Shown here piece after piece: positions 52,908 through 62,703 of a stretch of 64,000 nucleotides of DNA (its first letter is position 1; the number at the start of each line of letters is the position of its first letter). The stretch comes from Winogradskyella sp. (GTDB lineage: Bacteria > Bacteroidota > Bacteroidia > Flavobacteriales > Flavobacteriaceae): contig JAOEWO010000002.1 of NCBI GenBank assembly GCA_028383925.1, forward strand, positions 62,001-126,000, given 5' to 3'. The notes below the pieces were generated by a model. It was given only the letters and a program-made list of their open reading frames with translations, made no database searches and was not told the DNA's origin. The position numbers and the translations under genes were made by a program.

Positions 52908-54215
52908 ATGCAGTTAAAACGATTAGTAGCAGTAGCGATAATTGCAATTTGTATTTATTCTTGTAAAGAAGATGATACGGCAGAACAAGACTATAACAAG
53001 GCATTGGCCGAAGCAGTTGAGGAAGAAAAAATCATTGAATTTGGTTTTGACTTAAAAAAGCATATTGTAAAAAGAGATACCATTAAAAAGGGTGATACGT
53101 TTGGCGAAATACTAGAGCGAAACAATATTGGCTATCCTCAGATTTTTAATATTGCCAATAAAATCAAAGATACTTTCGATATTAGAAAAATTCAGCCCGG
53201 TAAACCATATACATTACTCTATACTAAGGCTAGTGCTAAAGACAGTCTTCCAAAGCCTCAGACGTTTATCTATCAGCCCAACCAAGAAGAGTATGTAGTT
53301 ATTAATTTTAAAGACTCTATTAAAGCATACACAAGTAGAAAACCAATTACCTATGTCGAAAAAACAGCTACGGGAGTTATAGAAAGTAGCATTTCTAAAA
53401 CTCTAGAAGATAATGGATTAAGTCAGAAATTAGCCTATAAAATGGCAGATGATATTTATGCGTGGACTATAGATTTTAGGCGTTTACAAAAAGGAGATAG
53501 GTTTAAAGTTATATATACAGATAAGTATATAGATGATACTATTTATGCAGGTGTACACAATGTAAAAGCAGCTTATTTTGAGCACAACGGCGATTCATTA
53601 TACGCGTTTAGGTTTCAAACAGATTCTATAAAAGGCATCGTAGATTATTTTAATGAAGATGCTAAAAATTTAAGACGTGCCTTTTTAAAAGCACCAGTTC
53701 AGTTTAGTAGAATTTCCTCTAGGTATAATCTAAAACGTAGAATCGCACATTACGGCTATCGCGTAAAGGCACATAAAGGTACAGATTTTGCAGCGGCAAA
53801 CGGTACACCAATTATGGCCACAGCAAATGGTACAGTAACTAAATCGGGCTACGGAAGAGGAAATGGTAAGTTTGTTAAAATAAGACATAATGCTACTTAC
53901 GAAACGCAATATTTACACATGTCTCGACGAAAAGCTAAGGTTGGCGAATTTGTAAAACAAGGTGATGTTATTGGTTATGTTGGTAATACGGGGAGCTCCG
54001 CAGGAAACCATGTGTGTTACCGCTTTTGGAAAAACGGTAAACAAGTAGATCCGTTTAAAGAAAAATTACCCGAAGCAAAACCAATTTCTGATAGTCTTAA
54101 AATTAAATATTTAGAATACATAAAACCTACAAGGCAGCGCCTAGATAATATCTTCTTTTTAGAAGCAGCACCTCTACATCCCGAAAATACAATAACACAA
54201 GATCCAATATCATAA
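52908..54215 (+). CDS. M23-family lipoprotein with altered zinc site
   Basis: The 435-residue protein has a lipoprotein signal (ICIYSCKED). An OapA/LysM-like region follows (about 50-105, IKKGDTFGEILERNNIG), then a middle domain and a C-terminal M23 peptidase-like domain (about 275-390). The first zinc motif is intact (His289 and Asp293 in HKGTDF), and YLHMSRR is present. The final HxH, normally HLHFE, reads HVCY: His368 is kept but the zinc ligand is Cys370. Such HVC variants occur in other flavobacterial homologs, so it may be a non-catalytic activator or a Cys-ligated enzyme. It acts in the periplasm on peptidoglycan. Confidence 0.88.
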   Translation: MQLKRLVAVAIIAICIYSCKEDDTAEQDYNKALAEAVEEEKIIEFGFDLKKHIVKRDTIKKGDTFGEILERNNIGYPQIFNIANKIKDTFDIRKIQPGKPYTLLYTKASAKDSLPKPQTFIYQPNQEEYVVINFKDSIKAYTSRKPITYVEKTATGVIESSISKTLEDNGLSQKLAYKMADDIYAWTIDFRRLQKGDRFKVIYTDKYIDDTIYAGVHNVKAAYFEHNGDSLYAFRFQTDSIKGIVDYFNEDAKNLRRAFLKAPVQFSRISSRYNLKRRIAHYGYRVKAHKGTDFAAANGTPIMATANGTVTKSGYGRGNGKFVKIRHNATYETQYLHMSRRKAKVGEFVKQGDVIGYVGNTGSSAGNHVCYRFWKNGKQVDPFKEKLPEAKPISDSLKIKYLEYIKPTRQRLDNIFFLEAAPLHPENTITQDPIS

Positions 54216-54222
54216 CTATAAT

Positions 54223-55869
54223 ATGGCTTTAAAAGCAACCAATCCTACAACAACCAACGCTTGGAGTAAATTACAATCGCATTTTGAAACTTTAAAATCT
54301 AAACATCTTAAAGAACTGTTTATTGAAGATCAAAACAGGGCTAAAGACCTTACTGTAAAATGGGAGGATTTTTATGCCGATTTTTCAAAAAACAGAATCA
54401 CAAAAGAAACTGTAGAGCTACTAACACAATTGGCTAATGAGGTAGATTTAAAAGATGCTATTTCTAAGTATTTTAATGGTGAAGTTATTAATGAGACAGA
54501 AGGTAGGGCAGTAGCACACACGGCTTTAAGAGCGCCTAAAAATACTGAGGTTTTTGTAGAAGGTGTTAATATTATACCAGGAATACACGACGTAAAAGAG
54601 AAGATAAAAAACTTTACAGCGCAAGTCGTTGGTGGTGTTCATAAAGGGTTTTCTGGTAAGACAATTATAGATGTTGTAAATATTGGTATCGGAGGATCAG
54701 ATTTAGGACCTGCTATGGTTGTAGATGCACTTCAGTTTTATAAAAATCATTTAAACACCCATTTTGTTAGTAATGTAGATGGTGATCATTATAATGAAAT
54801 TATAAAAAAATTAAATCCAGAAACCACACTTTTTGTTATTGTATCTAAAACCTTTACCACACAAGAAACCTTATCTAACGCTAATTCTATACGATCTTGG
54901 TTTTTACAATCGCAACCAAAAGAAGCAGTTTCTAAGCATTTTGTAGCTGTCTCAACAAATATTGAGAGTGTAAAAGCTTTTGGTATAGATGAGGCTAATA
55001 TTTTCCCAATGAAAGATTGGGTTGGTGGGCGTTTCTCATTGTGGAGTGCTGTAGGTTTATCTATTAGCTTAGCTTTAGGTTATGATCATTTTAGTAAACT
55101 TTTAGAAGGTGCTCATAAAATGGACGAACATTTTAGAACCGCTGATTTTAATGAAAACATACCTGTTATATCTGCATTGTTAACCATTTGGTATAATAAT
55201 TTCTTTGCATCAGAAAGTGAAGCTGTAATACCATATACACAATACCTTAATCAGTTTGCAACGTATTTACAACAAGGTATAATGGAGAGTAATGGTAAAA
55301 GTATAGATAGAGCTGGTCATAAAGTAAACTACCAAACTGGCACATTAATTTGGGGTGAGCCTGGTACAAACTCACAACATGCTTTTTTTCAATTAATACA
55401 CCAAGGCACAAAGTTAATACCAACAGATTTTATAGGCTTTATAGAGTCGTTACATGGTAATAAAGACCACCACGATAAACTTATGTCTAATTATTTTGCT
55501 CAAACAGAGGCTTTAATGAACGGTAAAACAAATACCGAAGTACTGACTGAGTTAAAAGCGCAAAAAGCATCTCAAAAAGAAATAGAAGCATTAGTGCCAT
55601 TTAAGGTTTTTGAAGGTAACAAACCAACAACATCTTTATTGGTAAAAAAGTTAACTCCAGAGAGTTTAGGAAAGCTTATAGCTATGTACGAGCACAAAAT
55701 ATTTGTGCAAGGTATAGTTTGGAACATATATAGTTACGACCAATTTGGAGTAGAATTGGGTAAACAATTAGCTAAATCTATCTTAGATGAGCTAAATGAT
55801 GATAAAAAATCTTCAAATCACGATTCTTCGACACAAAATCTAGTTGAGTTTTATAAGAAAAATTGTTAA
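54223..55869 (+). CDS. pgi: Glucose-6-phosphate isomerase
   Basis: The 548-residue enzyme converts glucose 6-phosphate and fructose 6-phosphate. Signatures are NIGIGGSDLGPAMV, DWVGGRFSLWSAVGLS and GIVWNIYSYDQFGVELGK; catalytic Glu, His and Lys lie in the expected segments (MESNGKS; the His in NSQHAF). It starts 7 bp after the M23 gene. The C-terminus has a short extra tail. Confidence 0.98.
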   Translation: MALKATNPTTTNAWSKLQSHFETLKSKHLKELFIEDQNRAKDLTVKWEDFYADFSKNRITKETVELLTQLANEVDLKDAISKYFNGEVINETEGRAVAHTALRAPKNTEVFVEGVNIIPGIHDVKEKIKNFTAQVVGGVHKGFSGKTIIDVVNIGIGGSDLGPAMVVDALQFYKNHLNTHFVSNVDGDHYNEIIKKLNPETTLFVIVSKTFTTQETLSNANSIRSWFLQSQPKEAVSKHFVAVSTNIESVKAFGIDEANIFPMKDWVGGRFSLWSAVGLSISLALGYDHFSKLLEGAHKMDEHFRTADFNENIPVISALLTIWYNNFFASESEAVIPYTQYLNQFATYLQQGIMESNGKSIDRAGHKVNYQTGTLIWGEPGTNSQHAFFQLIHQGTKLIPTDFIGFIESLHGNKDHHDKLMSNYFAQTEALMNGKTNTEVLTELKAQKASQKEIEALVPFKVFEGNKPTTSLLVKKLTPESLGKLIAMYEHKIFVQGIVWNIYSYDQFGVELGKQLAKSILDELNDDKKSSNHDSSTQNLVEFYKKNC

Positions 55870-55988
55870 AATTTGTTTAAAAGTTTCTGATAATTTTATT
55901 GTGCACGCATATATGTTGCGGATTTCGTAATTAACTTTGCGATGTCAAAATATTAACATTAAGTTAATAATATAATTATAGTATTATG

Positions 55989-55996
55989 TACTTTTG
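55989..55996 (+). promoter_or_regulatory. TACTTTTG -7 element for the TonB receptor at 56032
   Basis: TACTTTTG matches TAnnTTTG, 35 bp before the ATG. A second match, TAACTTTG, lies at 55932-55939. Neither has a clear TTG at the normal -33 distance. Confidence 0.5.
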
Positions 55997-56031
55997 CGCG
56001 GAATAATGAAACCAATTAACTTAAATTTTAT

Positions 56032-58647
56032 ATGAAAAAATTTAACCAATTTTTATTAGTAGCTGTACTAATGATTTTTAGTACAGTAGCATTTGCTCAA
56101 ACTACTATTACGGGAAAGGTAATAGATGCAGAGTTAAGATCACCACTTCCTGGTGCTAACATTTTAGTAAAAGGAACAACAAATGGTGTAACGACTGACA
56201 TGGACGGTAAGTTTTCAATCACTGCCGATTCTAACTCAGGTATGATAGTTATTTCTTATGTAGGTTTTTCTACTAAAGAATTAAAATTTAATGGAACAAC
56301 TAAATTAGGTACTGTTGTTTTAGAATTAGACAATTCATTAGAAGAAATCGTAATTGTAGGTTCTGGTGTAATTGATTTAGCGGAAAACAGAAAGACACCG
56401 GTTGCAGTATCTACCATTCAAGGTAAAGATATTCAACTAAAAGCTTCTGGTAACGTAGAGTTTGGTGAGTCAATGAAAAACACACCTTCTGTTTATGTAT
56501 CTAACCAATCTGGCGGATTTGGTGATAGCCAAATATTCTTAAGAGGTTTTGATCAAACAAACACAGCATTCTTATTAAACGGACAACCAATTAATGGTAT
56601 GGAAGATGGTAGAATGTACTGGTCTAACTGGTCTGGTATGTCAGATGTTGCTAATGCAGTACAGATTCAAAGAGGTTTAGGTTCTTCTAAACTTGCTATT
56701 TCTTCAGTAGGTGGTACGGTAAACATCGTATCTAAAACTACAGAGAAACAAGAAGGTGGTTTTGTAAGATTTTTAGGAGGTAACGATAGTTATATAAAAA
56801 GTACAATTAGTTACAATTCTGGTATCAACGATAAAGGTTGGGCATTTTCAGTATTATTAGACCACTGGCAAGCACATAGAAAGTATTCTATTGGTACAGC
56901 AGGTCAAGGTCAAAACTATATGTTTGCCGTTGGTTATAAGCCAAATGAAAAGCATGCATTTAACTTCTTATTAACTGGTGCGCCACAATGGCACGATCAA
57001 AACTTTTCTCAAGACTTAGAGTTCTTTCAAGAGTACGGAGAAAAAGCAAACAGTAACACCGGTTTTTATAATGGTGAGCGTTTTACAGAGCGTCGTAACT
57101 ATTACCACAAACCAGTTATGAACTTAAACTGGGATTTTAATATTAACGAAAAGTTAGACTTATCTACAGTATTATATGCATCATGGGGACGTGGTGGTGG
57201 AACAGGTGGTCTTGGTAGAGGTCGTGTAAGAAACGAAGATATCGGTATTACTGGTCTTAACGAAAGAGAAATTAACTTTGAAGCTATTGAAGCTAATAAC
57301 ATTGCTAGTGCAGATGCAAATGGTAATGGTAACTTTGGTGATTCTTACTTAAGAAGATCTTCTGTAAATAACCATAACTGGTACGGTTTACTTGCTAACT
57401 TAAATATTGAGGCTAACGAAAATTGGTCATTAAATGTAGGTATTGATACACGTTTATATAGAGGTGATCACTTTAGACAATTAAACGAAACATTTGGTTT
57501 AAATGGTTATGTAGATAACTTTAGAACAGACCGTCCGTCTGATTATGTAATTAGTGATACGTTTGAAGCTAATCCATGGTCTGCGTTATTTAGTTATGCA
57601 GATGAAGGACAGAGATACGATAGAGATTATTCTGAAAACATTAACTACTTTGGTGGTTTTGGTCAAGCAGAATATGCTAAAGATGGTTTCTCTGCATTTT
57701 TTCAAGGTGCTTTATCTACACAATCTTACCAAAGAGAAGGCCGTTTAGTAGGTGTTGGTGATGGTTTAGGTAAATCAGAAAAGATATCTAAAGTAGGTTA
57801 CCAAGTAAAAGGTGGTTTAGGTTACGAAATTGATGATAAGCATTCTGTTTTTGGAAATGTAGGTATATTTTCTCGCCAGCCGTTCTTAGATAATGTATTT
57901 GCGAACATACTTTACTCTAATGAATTAGTTTCTCCAGATGTTGAAAATGAAGAGATTGTAGGTTTTGAAGGTGGTTACAGATTTAAAAACAACAACTTTA
58001 GATTTAACTTAGATGTTTACAATACATCATGGGGTAATAGATTCTTAAGTGTTAATGGTCCTGTACAAGTTAATGACGATCCGTCTACTTACAGACTTAC
58101 AGATGTGACACAAGTACATAGAGGTGTAGAATTTGATTTAGAATACCGTCCAGATTCTAGAGCTTGGAGCTTTAGAGGATATGGTTCTGTTGGTAACTGG
58201 AAGTATGATGGTGCTACACCATATACACTTCAAAATGTTGAAACAGGTGACTTTATTGTAACTGATGGTAATGTAGATTTAACAGGTGTAAAAGTTGGTA
58301 ATGCACCACAAACATCATTTGGTGTTGGTTTTAGAGCTGATATCTGTGAAGGTTTAAGTGTAGATATGGACTATAACATCTATACAGATTTATACGAGTT
58401 TGTAGATCCAGAAGATGTTGCTGATGATGCTTTAAACGGCAGACAGTACGAGTCTATTAAGCTTCCTGCTTACACATTAGCTGATGCTGGTTTAACTTAC
58501 AGATTTTCTTTAGGTGACAATCCGTTAACGTTTAGAGCTAACGTTTATAACTTATTTAACGAAGCTTACATTAACCAAAGAGATGCTTTTGGATATTTCT
58601 TAGGTGTAGGTAGAACATTTAACGCAAGTTTACGTTACAATTTCTAA
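56032..58647 (+). CDS. TonB-dependent receptor with carboxypeptidase-like N-domain
   Basis: The 871-residue protein has a signal peptide (STVAFAQ, to residue 23). A carboxypeptidase-D regulatory-like domain follows (about 25-105: GKVIDAELRSPLPGANILVKG), then a plug (about 115-230, FLRGFDQTNTAFLLNGQPIN, VGGTVNIVSK) and a barrel ending in LRYNF. No SusD partner follows, so it is a stand-alone receptor; the substrate is unknown. It has its own promoter region and a strong terminator, and is convergent with gldD. Confidence 0.93.
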   Translation: MKKFNQFLLVAVLMIFSTVAFAQTTITGKVIDAELRSPLPGANILVKGTTNGVTTDMDGKFSITADSNSGMIVISYVGFSTKELKFNGTTKLGTVVLELDNSLEEIVIVGSGVIDLAENRKTPVAVSTIQGKDIQLKASGNVEFGESMKNTPSVYVSNQSGGFGDSQIFLRGFDQTNTAFLLNGQPINGMEDGRMYWSNWSGMSDVANAVQIQRGLGSSKLAISSVGGTVNIVSKTTEKQEGGFVRFLGGNDSYIKSTISYNSGINDKGWAFSVLLDHWQAHRKYSIGTAGQGQNYMFAVGYKPNEKHAFNFLLTGAPQWHDQNFSQDLEFFQEYGEKANSNTGFYNGERFTERRNYYHKPVMNLNWDFNINEKLDLSTVLYASWGRGGGTGGLGRGRVRNEDIGITGLNEREINFEAIEANNIASADANGNGNFGDSYLRRSSVNNHNWYGLLANLNIEANENWSLNVGIDTRLYRGDHFRQLNETFGLNGYVDNFRTDRPSDYVISDTFEANPWSALFSYADEGQRYDRDYSENINYFGGFGQAEYAKDGFSAFFQGALSTQSYQREGRLVGVGDGLGKSEKISKVGYQVKGGLGYEIDDKHSVFGNVGIFSRQPFLDNVFANILYSNELVSPDVENEEIVGFEGGYRFKNNNFRFNLDVYNTSWGNRFLSVNGPVQVNDDPSTYRLTDVTQVHRGVEFDLEYRPDSRAWSFRGYGSVGNWKYDGATPYTLQNVETGDFIVTDGNVDLTGVKVGNAPQTSFGVGFRADICEGLSVDMDYNIYTDLYEFVDPEDVADDALNGRQYESIKLPAYTLADAGLTYRFSLGDNPLTFRANVYNLFNEAYINQRDAFGYFLGVGRTFNASLRYNF

Positions 58648-58670
58648 TCTAGTAAGATTAATAGATATTA

Positions 58671-58696
58671 AAAGAGCAGCCAATTGGCTGCTCTTT
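58671..58696. terminator. Bidirectional terminator between TonB receptor and gldD
   Basis: AAAGAGCAGCC and GGCTGCTCTTT pair perfectly around AATT; A- and T-runs lie on the two sides. It serves the convergent plus- and minus-strand genes. Confidence 0.9.
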
Positions 58697-58727
58697 TTTG
58701 TTTATCTAATATAAAATAACTAATAGG

Positions 58728-59300
58728 TTAGTGTTCCCAACTTACAGTTTCCATAATGCGTTTAATGTCTTTTTTAAGATACTCTGAAGCAGGGTATATT
58801 GAGTCGTAATTAGGTTTTACATAAAAGTATAACGAACCACTTAAAAAATGATTAATACTATCTGTTACATAGAACTGTGACTGTGAAGCTGCGTCACCAC
58901 CAATTTCATAAAACATGCCATATACCTTTTCTGCAGGGTTTTCAAAAAAATCGTAAACAATTTCGTCTGCCTTAATGGTGTGTTTTTGCGTTAGGTTTTG
59001 AGAATCTCTAAGAAGGCTATCTAAATTACCGTCTTTTACGGTTTTATAAGTAAGGTATATTGTAGCTTTTAATGAAGGGTATGTAATATTTATGCCTTTA
59101 CTAGTGCCAGAAGATTTTATAGCTTTTATTTGATTAGAGAGTTCATTCTTTTCAAAAGAAAAGGGCAATGGTGTTTTTACTTTTTTATAGCTAGCAGAAG
59201 GATAATCTAACCGTAAATATGCTTTTGGTTTTGGCAAGGTATCTTCATTATTACAACTTAATATTAGTGCACAAAATAAGGGTAGTATTACTCTTTTCAT
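58728..59300 (-). CDS. gldD: Gliding motility lipoprotein GldD
   Basis: The 190-residue lipoprotein (lipobox Cys in LILSCNNED) matches GldD (PKPKAYLRLDYPSASY; NPAEKVYGMFYEIGGDAASQSQFYVTDS; FLSGSLYFY). GldD is needed for gliding and type IX secretion in Flavobacterium johnsoniae. The gene overlaps gldE by 4 bp (ATGA), the normal arrangement. It is the last gene of the ssb-gldE-gldD group. Confidence 0.96.
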   Translation of the reverse strand: MKRVILPLFCALILSCNNEDTLPKPKAYLRLDYPSASYKKVKTPLPFSFEKNELSNQIKAIKSSGTSKGINITYPSLKATIYLTYKTVKDGNLDSLLRDSQNLTQKHTIKADEIVYDFFENPAEKVYGMFYEIGGDAASQSQFYVTDSINHFLSGSLYFYVKPNYDSIYPASEYLKKDIKRIMETVSWEH

Positions 59301-60643
59301 TCTTTTTGTTTGTCTAAAAGTGTCAATCTAATTTGTTTAAGGCGTTTGCGTTCTAAAGCCTCTACAGTAAAAACGTAATTTTTAAAATTTATTTTACTTC
59401 CTATTCTGGGAAAACCACCAGAAATTTCTAAAACAAAACCAGCTAGTGTTTCTGCCTCACCTTTTCGTGTTTCAAATGCATCTATATCGTCGTTAATTTT
59501 AACAATTTTATACATATCCTTTAAAGGTGTTTTGCCTTCAAAGCTATAATTAAAATCATCAATTTTTGTATAAATTAAATCGTCATCATCATATTCATCA
59601 CTTATATCACCAACAATTTCTTCTATAATGTCTTCTAAAGATACGAGTCCAGATGTTCCGCCATATTCATCAACAACAACAGCTAAGTGTACTTTTTTGG
59701 TCTGAAACTCTACCATTAAGTCATCTAATTTTTTGTTTTCGGGCACAAAAAAGGGTTGACGCAGCAGTGTGGTCCAATTAAAAGTCTTTTTGTTTAAGTG
59801 CGGTAATAAATCTTTAACATAAAGCACGCCCTTTATGGAGTCTATGTTTTCTTCATAAACAGGTATTCTAGAGTACCCATTGTCTATAATTTCTTCTATA
59901 ATTTTTTCGAAAGGTGTATTTAAATTTATGGCAAACAAGTCCATTCTTGGGCGCATTACTTGTTTGGTGTCCGTATTACCAAAAGATACAATACCCTGAA
60001 GTAGTTTTTGTTCTTCTTTAGTGGTGTCTTGGTTATCGGTAAGCTCTAAAGCTTGCGATAGTTGGTCTACGCTAAGGTTAGAGCGTTGTCTGCCTAAAGT
60101 ATTATGAATTTTTAGAGTCACAAAACGCATCGGTAAACTTAAAGGTGAAAATAAAAAGTCTAACACCTTTAAAGGTCTTGCCATTAAAGATGAAAATTTT
60201 ACACTGTTTCTACTCGCATAAATTTTAGGTATAATTTCACCAAAAAGTAAAATTAAGAAGGTGACTGCGATTACTTTAATAAAAAAATCTAATTCAATAT
60301 TAAAAAAGTAAAAATCTATAGAGTAACTAACGTCTTTAAAAACAGTGTCACTAATTAAAGCGAACAAAAGCACAACAGCAATGTTTATAAAATTATTAGC
60401 AATAAGTATGGTTGCTAGTAGTTTTTTAGGGCGTTCTAAAAGTTTTGCAATTATTTTTATAGCGGCAGACTTATTTTCTAAACCTTCATTAATATCTGCT
60501 TTAGTTAAAGAGAATAATGCGACTTCTGCGCCAGATATTAGAGCAGAACAAATAAGAAGTATAATAAGGAGTACACTGCTCGAAATAAGCGACGTATTAA
60601 CAGTTAATACGTTTAAAACTAAAACCGTGGGTTCTGGGTCCAA
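59297..60643 (-). CDS. gldE: Gliding motility-associated protein GldE (CorC/HlyC family)
   Basis: The 448-residue protein has an N-terminal DUF21/CNNM membrane domain (four helices, about 15-180, with LISGAEVALFSLTKADI), two CBS domains (about 215-340, MRPRMDLFAI; VVVDEYGGTSGLVSLEDIIEEIVG) and a C-terminal CorC/HlyC domain. It is linked with gldD in gliding bacteria. The start is TTG: the MDPEP beginning is family-like and no ATG occurs until far inside the membrane domain. ssb lies 21 bp upstream. Confidence 0.95.
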   Translation of the reverse strand: MDPEPTVLVLNVLTVNTSLISSSVLLIILLICSALISGAEVALFSLTKADINEGLENKSAAIKIIAKLLERPKKLLATILIANNFINIAVVLLFALISDTVFKDVSYSIDFYFFNIELDFFIKVIAVTFLILLFGEIIPKIYASRNSVKFSSLMARPLKVLDFLFSPLSLPMRFVTLKIHNTLGRQRSNLSVDQLSQALELTDNQDTTKEEQKLLQGIVSFGNTDTKQVMRPRMDLFAINLNTPFEKIIEEIIDNGYSRIPVYEENIDSIKGVLYVKDLLPHLNKKTFNWTTLLRQPFFVPENKKLDDLMVEFQTKKVHLAVVVDEYGGTSGLVSLEDIIEEIVGDISDEYDDDDLIYTKIDDFNYSFEGKTPLKDMYKIVKINDDIDAFETRKGEAETLAGFVLEISGGFPRIGSKINFKNYVFTVEALERKRLKQIRLTLLDKQKE

Positions 60644-60664
60644 TATAAAATTAAATTAAATTAT

Positions 60665-61108
60665 TTAGAAAGGTAAATCGTCATTACCTTCTTCTGTAGC
60701 ACTAGCTTTTGCCTGTTGTGGTGCTTGCGCTGGTGTACTTGGTTTGTTAGGTGCTGACGTGTTTTGATCACCTTTTGGTGTTAAAAACGTAAAATCCTCG
60801 CACTGTATTTCGGTAGAGTAACGTTCCATACCTTTATCATCTGTCCATTTTCTGGTCTTTATGCGACCTTCTATATAAACTTTGTCACCTTTAGAAAGGT
60901 ATTTTTCGCAAATCTCCGCAGCCTTATTTCTTACCACAATATTGTGCCATTCTGTATTGGTAATACGTTCGTTGGTTTGCTTACTCATATAACTCTCGCT
61001 TGTAGCAATAGGAAAACGACCAACACAATTTTTATCATCAAAGTAATGCATCTTAACATCATCACCTAAATTTCCTATTAACATAACTTTGTTTAATGAT
61101 CCCGACAT
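60665..61108 (-). CDS. ssb: Single-stranded DNA-binding protein
   Basis: The 147-residue protein has an OB fold (residues 1-110: NKVMLIGNLGDDVKMHYF; TEWHNIVVRNKAAEICEKYLSKGDKVYIEGRI), a Pro/Gln/Ala-rich linker and the acidic tip DDLPF, which contacts repair and replication partners. It lies between mutY and gldE on the same strand, the usual order in Flavobacteriaceae. Confidence 0.97.
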   Translation of the reverse strand: MSGSLNKVMLIGNLGDDVKMHYFDDKNCVGRFPIATSESYMSKQTNERITNTEWHNIVVRNKAAEICEKYLSKGDKVYIEGRIKTRKWTDDKGMERYSTEIQCEDFTFLTPKGDQNTSAPNKPSTPAQAPQQAKASATEEGNDDLPF

Positions 61109-61189
61109 AATATTTATATTTAAGCTGTAAAGTTACAGTTTATTTGGTATTAGAATAACTACATTAAAAGTAATAAAAAAATATGATTT

Positions 61190-62239
61190 TTATAAACTTT
61201 CAAAATTGAATTCGTTAATAAAATCACTAATTAATACAGGCGCAGGGTACTTTATAATATCTGTTATAGAGATTGCTTTGTTTGGTAGTTTATGTGTTTG
61301 TACAATCCAAAATTTAGTATGCAAATGTTGGTGAGATAGTTTATGAACTTTATCTACGTCGTTATAAAGGGAATGCTCTACAGTTGTGTCTTTATGTATT
61401 ACCTGGTCTAAATCTAGAAGGTGAAACTCATTTATATCTAAGCTTTTTGAAGATTCTATTAAAGGAAACTGATATAAGTTTTGCCAAATCCCTTTACCAG
61501 TGCGTTTTTCAAAAAGTATATTTTTATCGTTATCTACACAAACTAAAAAGTTAAAAAATTTAGTAGTGACTTTCGTTTTTTTCAATTTTACAGGAAGCTG
61601 GTCAACTAAGTTGTTTTTTAAAGAAGCACAACTTGTATGAAGCGGACAAACCATACATTGTGGGTTTTTAGGCTTGCATTGTAGGGCACCAAATTCCATA
61701 ATAGCCTGATTATAAATTGCAGGATTTTTAGTGTCTATTAAAGCACTAGCCAATACTTTAAAGTCTTTTATACCTTTAGTAGAATTTATAGGCGTATCAA
61801 TACCAAAGTAACGCGATAAGACACGGTAAACATTACCATCTACAACAGCGGCAACCTCGTTAAAAGCAAAAGAAGCGATGGCACTAGCAGTGTAATCACC
61901 AACACCTTTCAATTTAAGTAAGTCTTTATAGGTATTGGGAAATTCACCGTTAAGCTCATTTGTAATATGTTTTGCTGTAAAATGTAGATTACGCGCTCTA
62001 GAGTAATACCCCAAACCTTGCCAAAGTTTTAAAACCGCTTCTTCGTTAGCGTTAGCCAAATCTTGTATTGTAGGATATTTAGAGGTAAAAGCATTGTAAT
62101 ATGGCAGTCCTTGTTTAACTTGAGTTTGCTGTAAGATAATTTCTGAAAGCCAAATATAATATGCATTTTGAGTCCTACGCCACGGGAGTTCTCTCTTGTT
62201 AATTGAATACCAGTTAATTAGTTCTTTTGAAAATTCCAT
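61190..62239 (-). CDS. mutY: A/G-specific adenine glycosylase
   Basis: The 349-residue enzyme removes adenine paired with 8-oxoguanine. It has ELPWRRTQNAYYIWLSEIILQQTQV, the helix-hairpin-helix LKGVGDYTASAIASFAF with the catalytic-Asp segment VVDGNVYRVLSR, the iron-sulfur cysteines CKPKNPQCMVCPLHTSC (C-x6-C-x2-C-x5-C), and a NUDIX-like C-terminal domain for 8-oxoG recognition. The ATG at 62239 is preferred over a TTG 24 bp upstream. It is divergent from the HU gene and first in the group before ssb. Confidence 0.95.
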   Translation of the reverse strand: MEFSKELINWYSINKRELPWRRTQNAYYIWLSEIILQQTQVKQGLPYYNAFTSKYPTIQDLANANEEAVLKLWQGLGYYSRARNLHFTAKHITNELNGEFPNTYKDLLKLKGVGDYTASAIASFAFNEVAAVVDGNVYRVLSRYFGIDTPINSTKGIKDFKVLASALIDTKNPAIYNQAIMEFGALQCKPKNPQCMVCPLHTSCASLKNNLVDQLPVKLKKTKVTTKFFNFLVCVDNDKNILFEKRTGKGIWQNLYQFPLIESSKSLDINEFHLLDLDQVIHKDTTVEHSLYNDVDKVHKLSHQHLHTKFWIVQTHKLPNKAISITDIIKYPAPVLISDFINEFNFESL

Positions 62240-62302
62240 GAACTTTTTTGAAAGTTTAGACAAAATTAAATCTTTATCGCCTTAAATTTTAATTAATTAC
62301 GC

Positions 62303-62334
62303 TTGAAATATTGAAATTAAATTACCTATATTTG
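62303..62334 (+). promoter_or_regulatory. Flavobacterial consensus promoter of the HU gene
   Basis: TTG at 62303-62305, a 21-bp spacer and TATATTTG at 62327-62334 match the Bacteroidota promoter. It lies 38 bp before the ATG. It is one of the clearest promoters in the window, fitting a strongly expressed gene. Confidence 0.8.
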
Positions 62335-62372
62335 CATCCCTTATAATTATAGTAACCCTAAAACTAATAACA

Positions 62373-62663
62373 ATGACAAAAGCCGATTTGGTAGCCAAAA
62401 TATCAGATAAGTTAGGTATTGAGAAAGGCGACGTACAAGCAACAGTAGAAACCTTTATGGAAGAAGTAAAAACATCTTTAGAGAGCGGAGACAACGTTTA
62501 TCTAAGAGGTTTTGGAAGTTTCATTATTAAAACAAGAGCTGAGAAAACAGGTCGTAATATTTCAAAAAATACTACGATTAAGATACCAGCACACAACATT
62601 CCAGCTTTTAAGCCAGCTAAAGTATTTTTAGAAGGTGTAAAAACAAATGTTGAAGTAAACTAA
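62373..62663 (+). CDS. HU-family DNA-binding protein
   Basis: The 96-residue histone-like protein has the HU/IHF fold: TKADLVAKISDKLG, an FGSF hinge (LRGFGSFIIKTRAEKTGRN) and the arm-tip proline in KIPAHNIPAFKPAK. It bends and compacts DNA. It is followed after 40 bp by a 29-residue basic protein gene and then rng, an order seen widely in Bacteroidota. Confidence 0.97.
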   Translation: MTKADLVAKISDKLGIEKGDVQATVETFMEEVKTSLESGDNVYLRGFGSFIIKTRAEKTGRNISKNTTIKIPAHNIPAFKPAKVFLEGVKTNVEVN

Positions 62664-62703
62664 AGCATTAAAACAAAATATTAATTAAAAAGAATTATTT
62701 ATT

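Noticed and set aside
62263-62263. Upstream TTG start for mutY
   Set aside because: It would add eight residues (MSKLSKKF) not typical of the family; the ATG at 62239 gives the usual MEFSKELINWY beginning.
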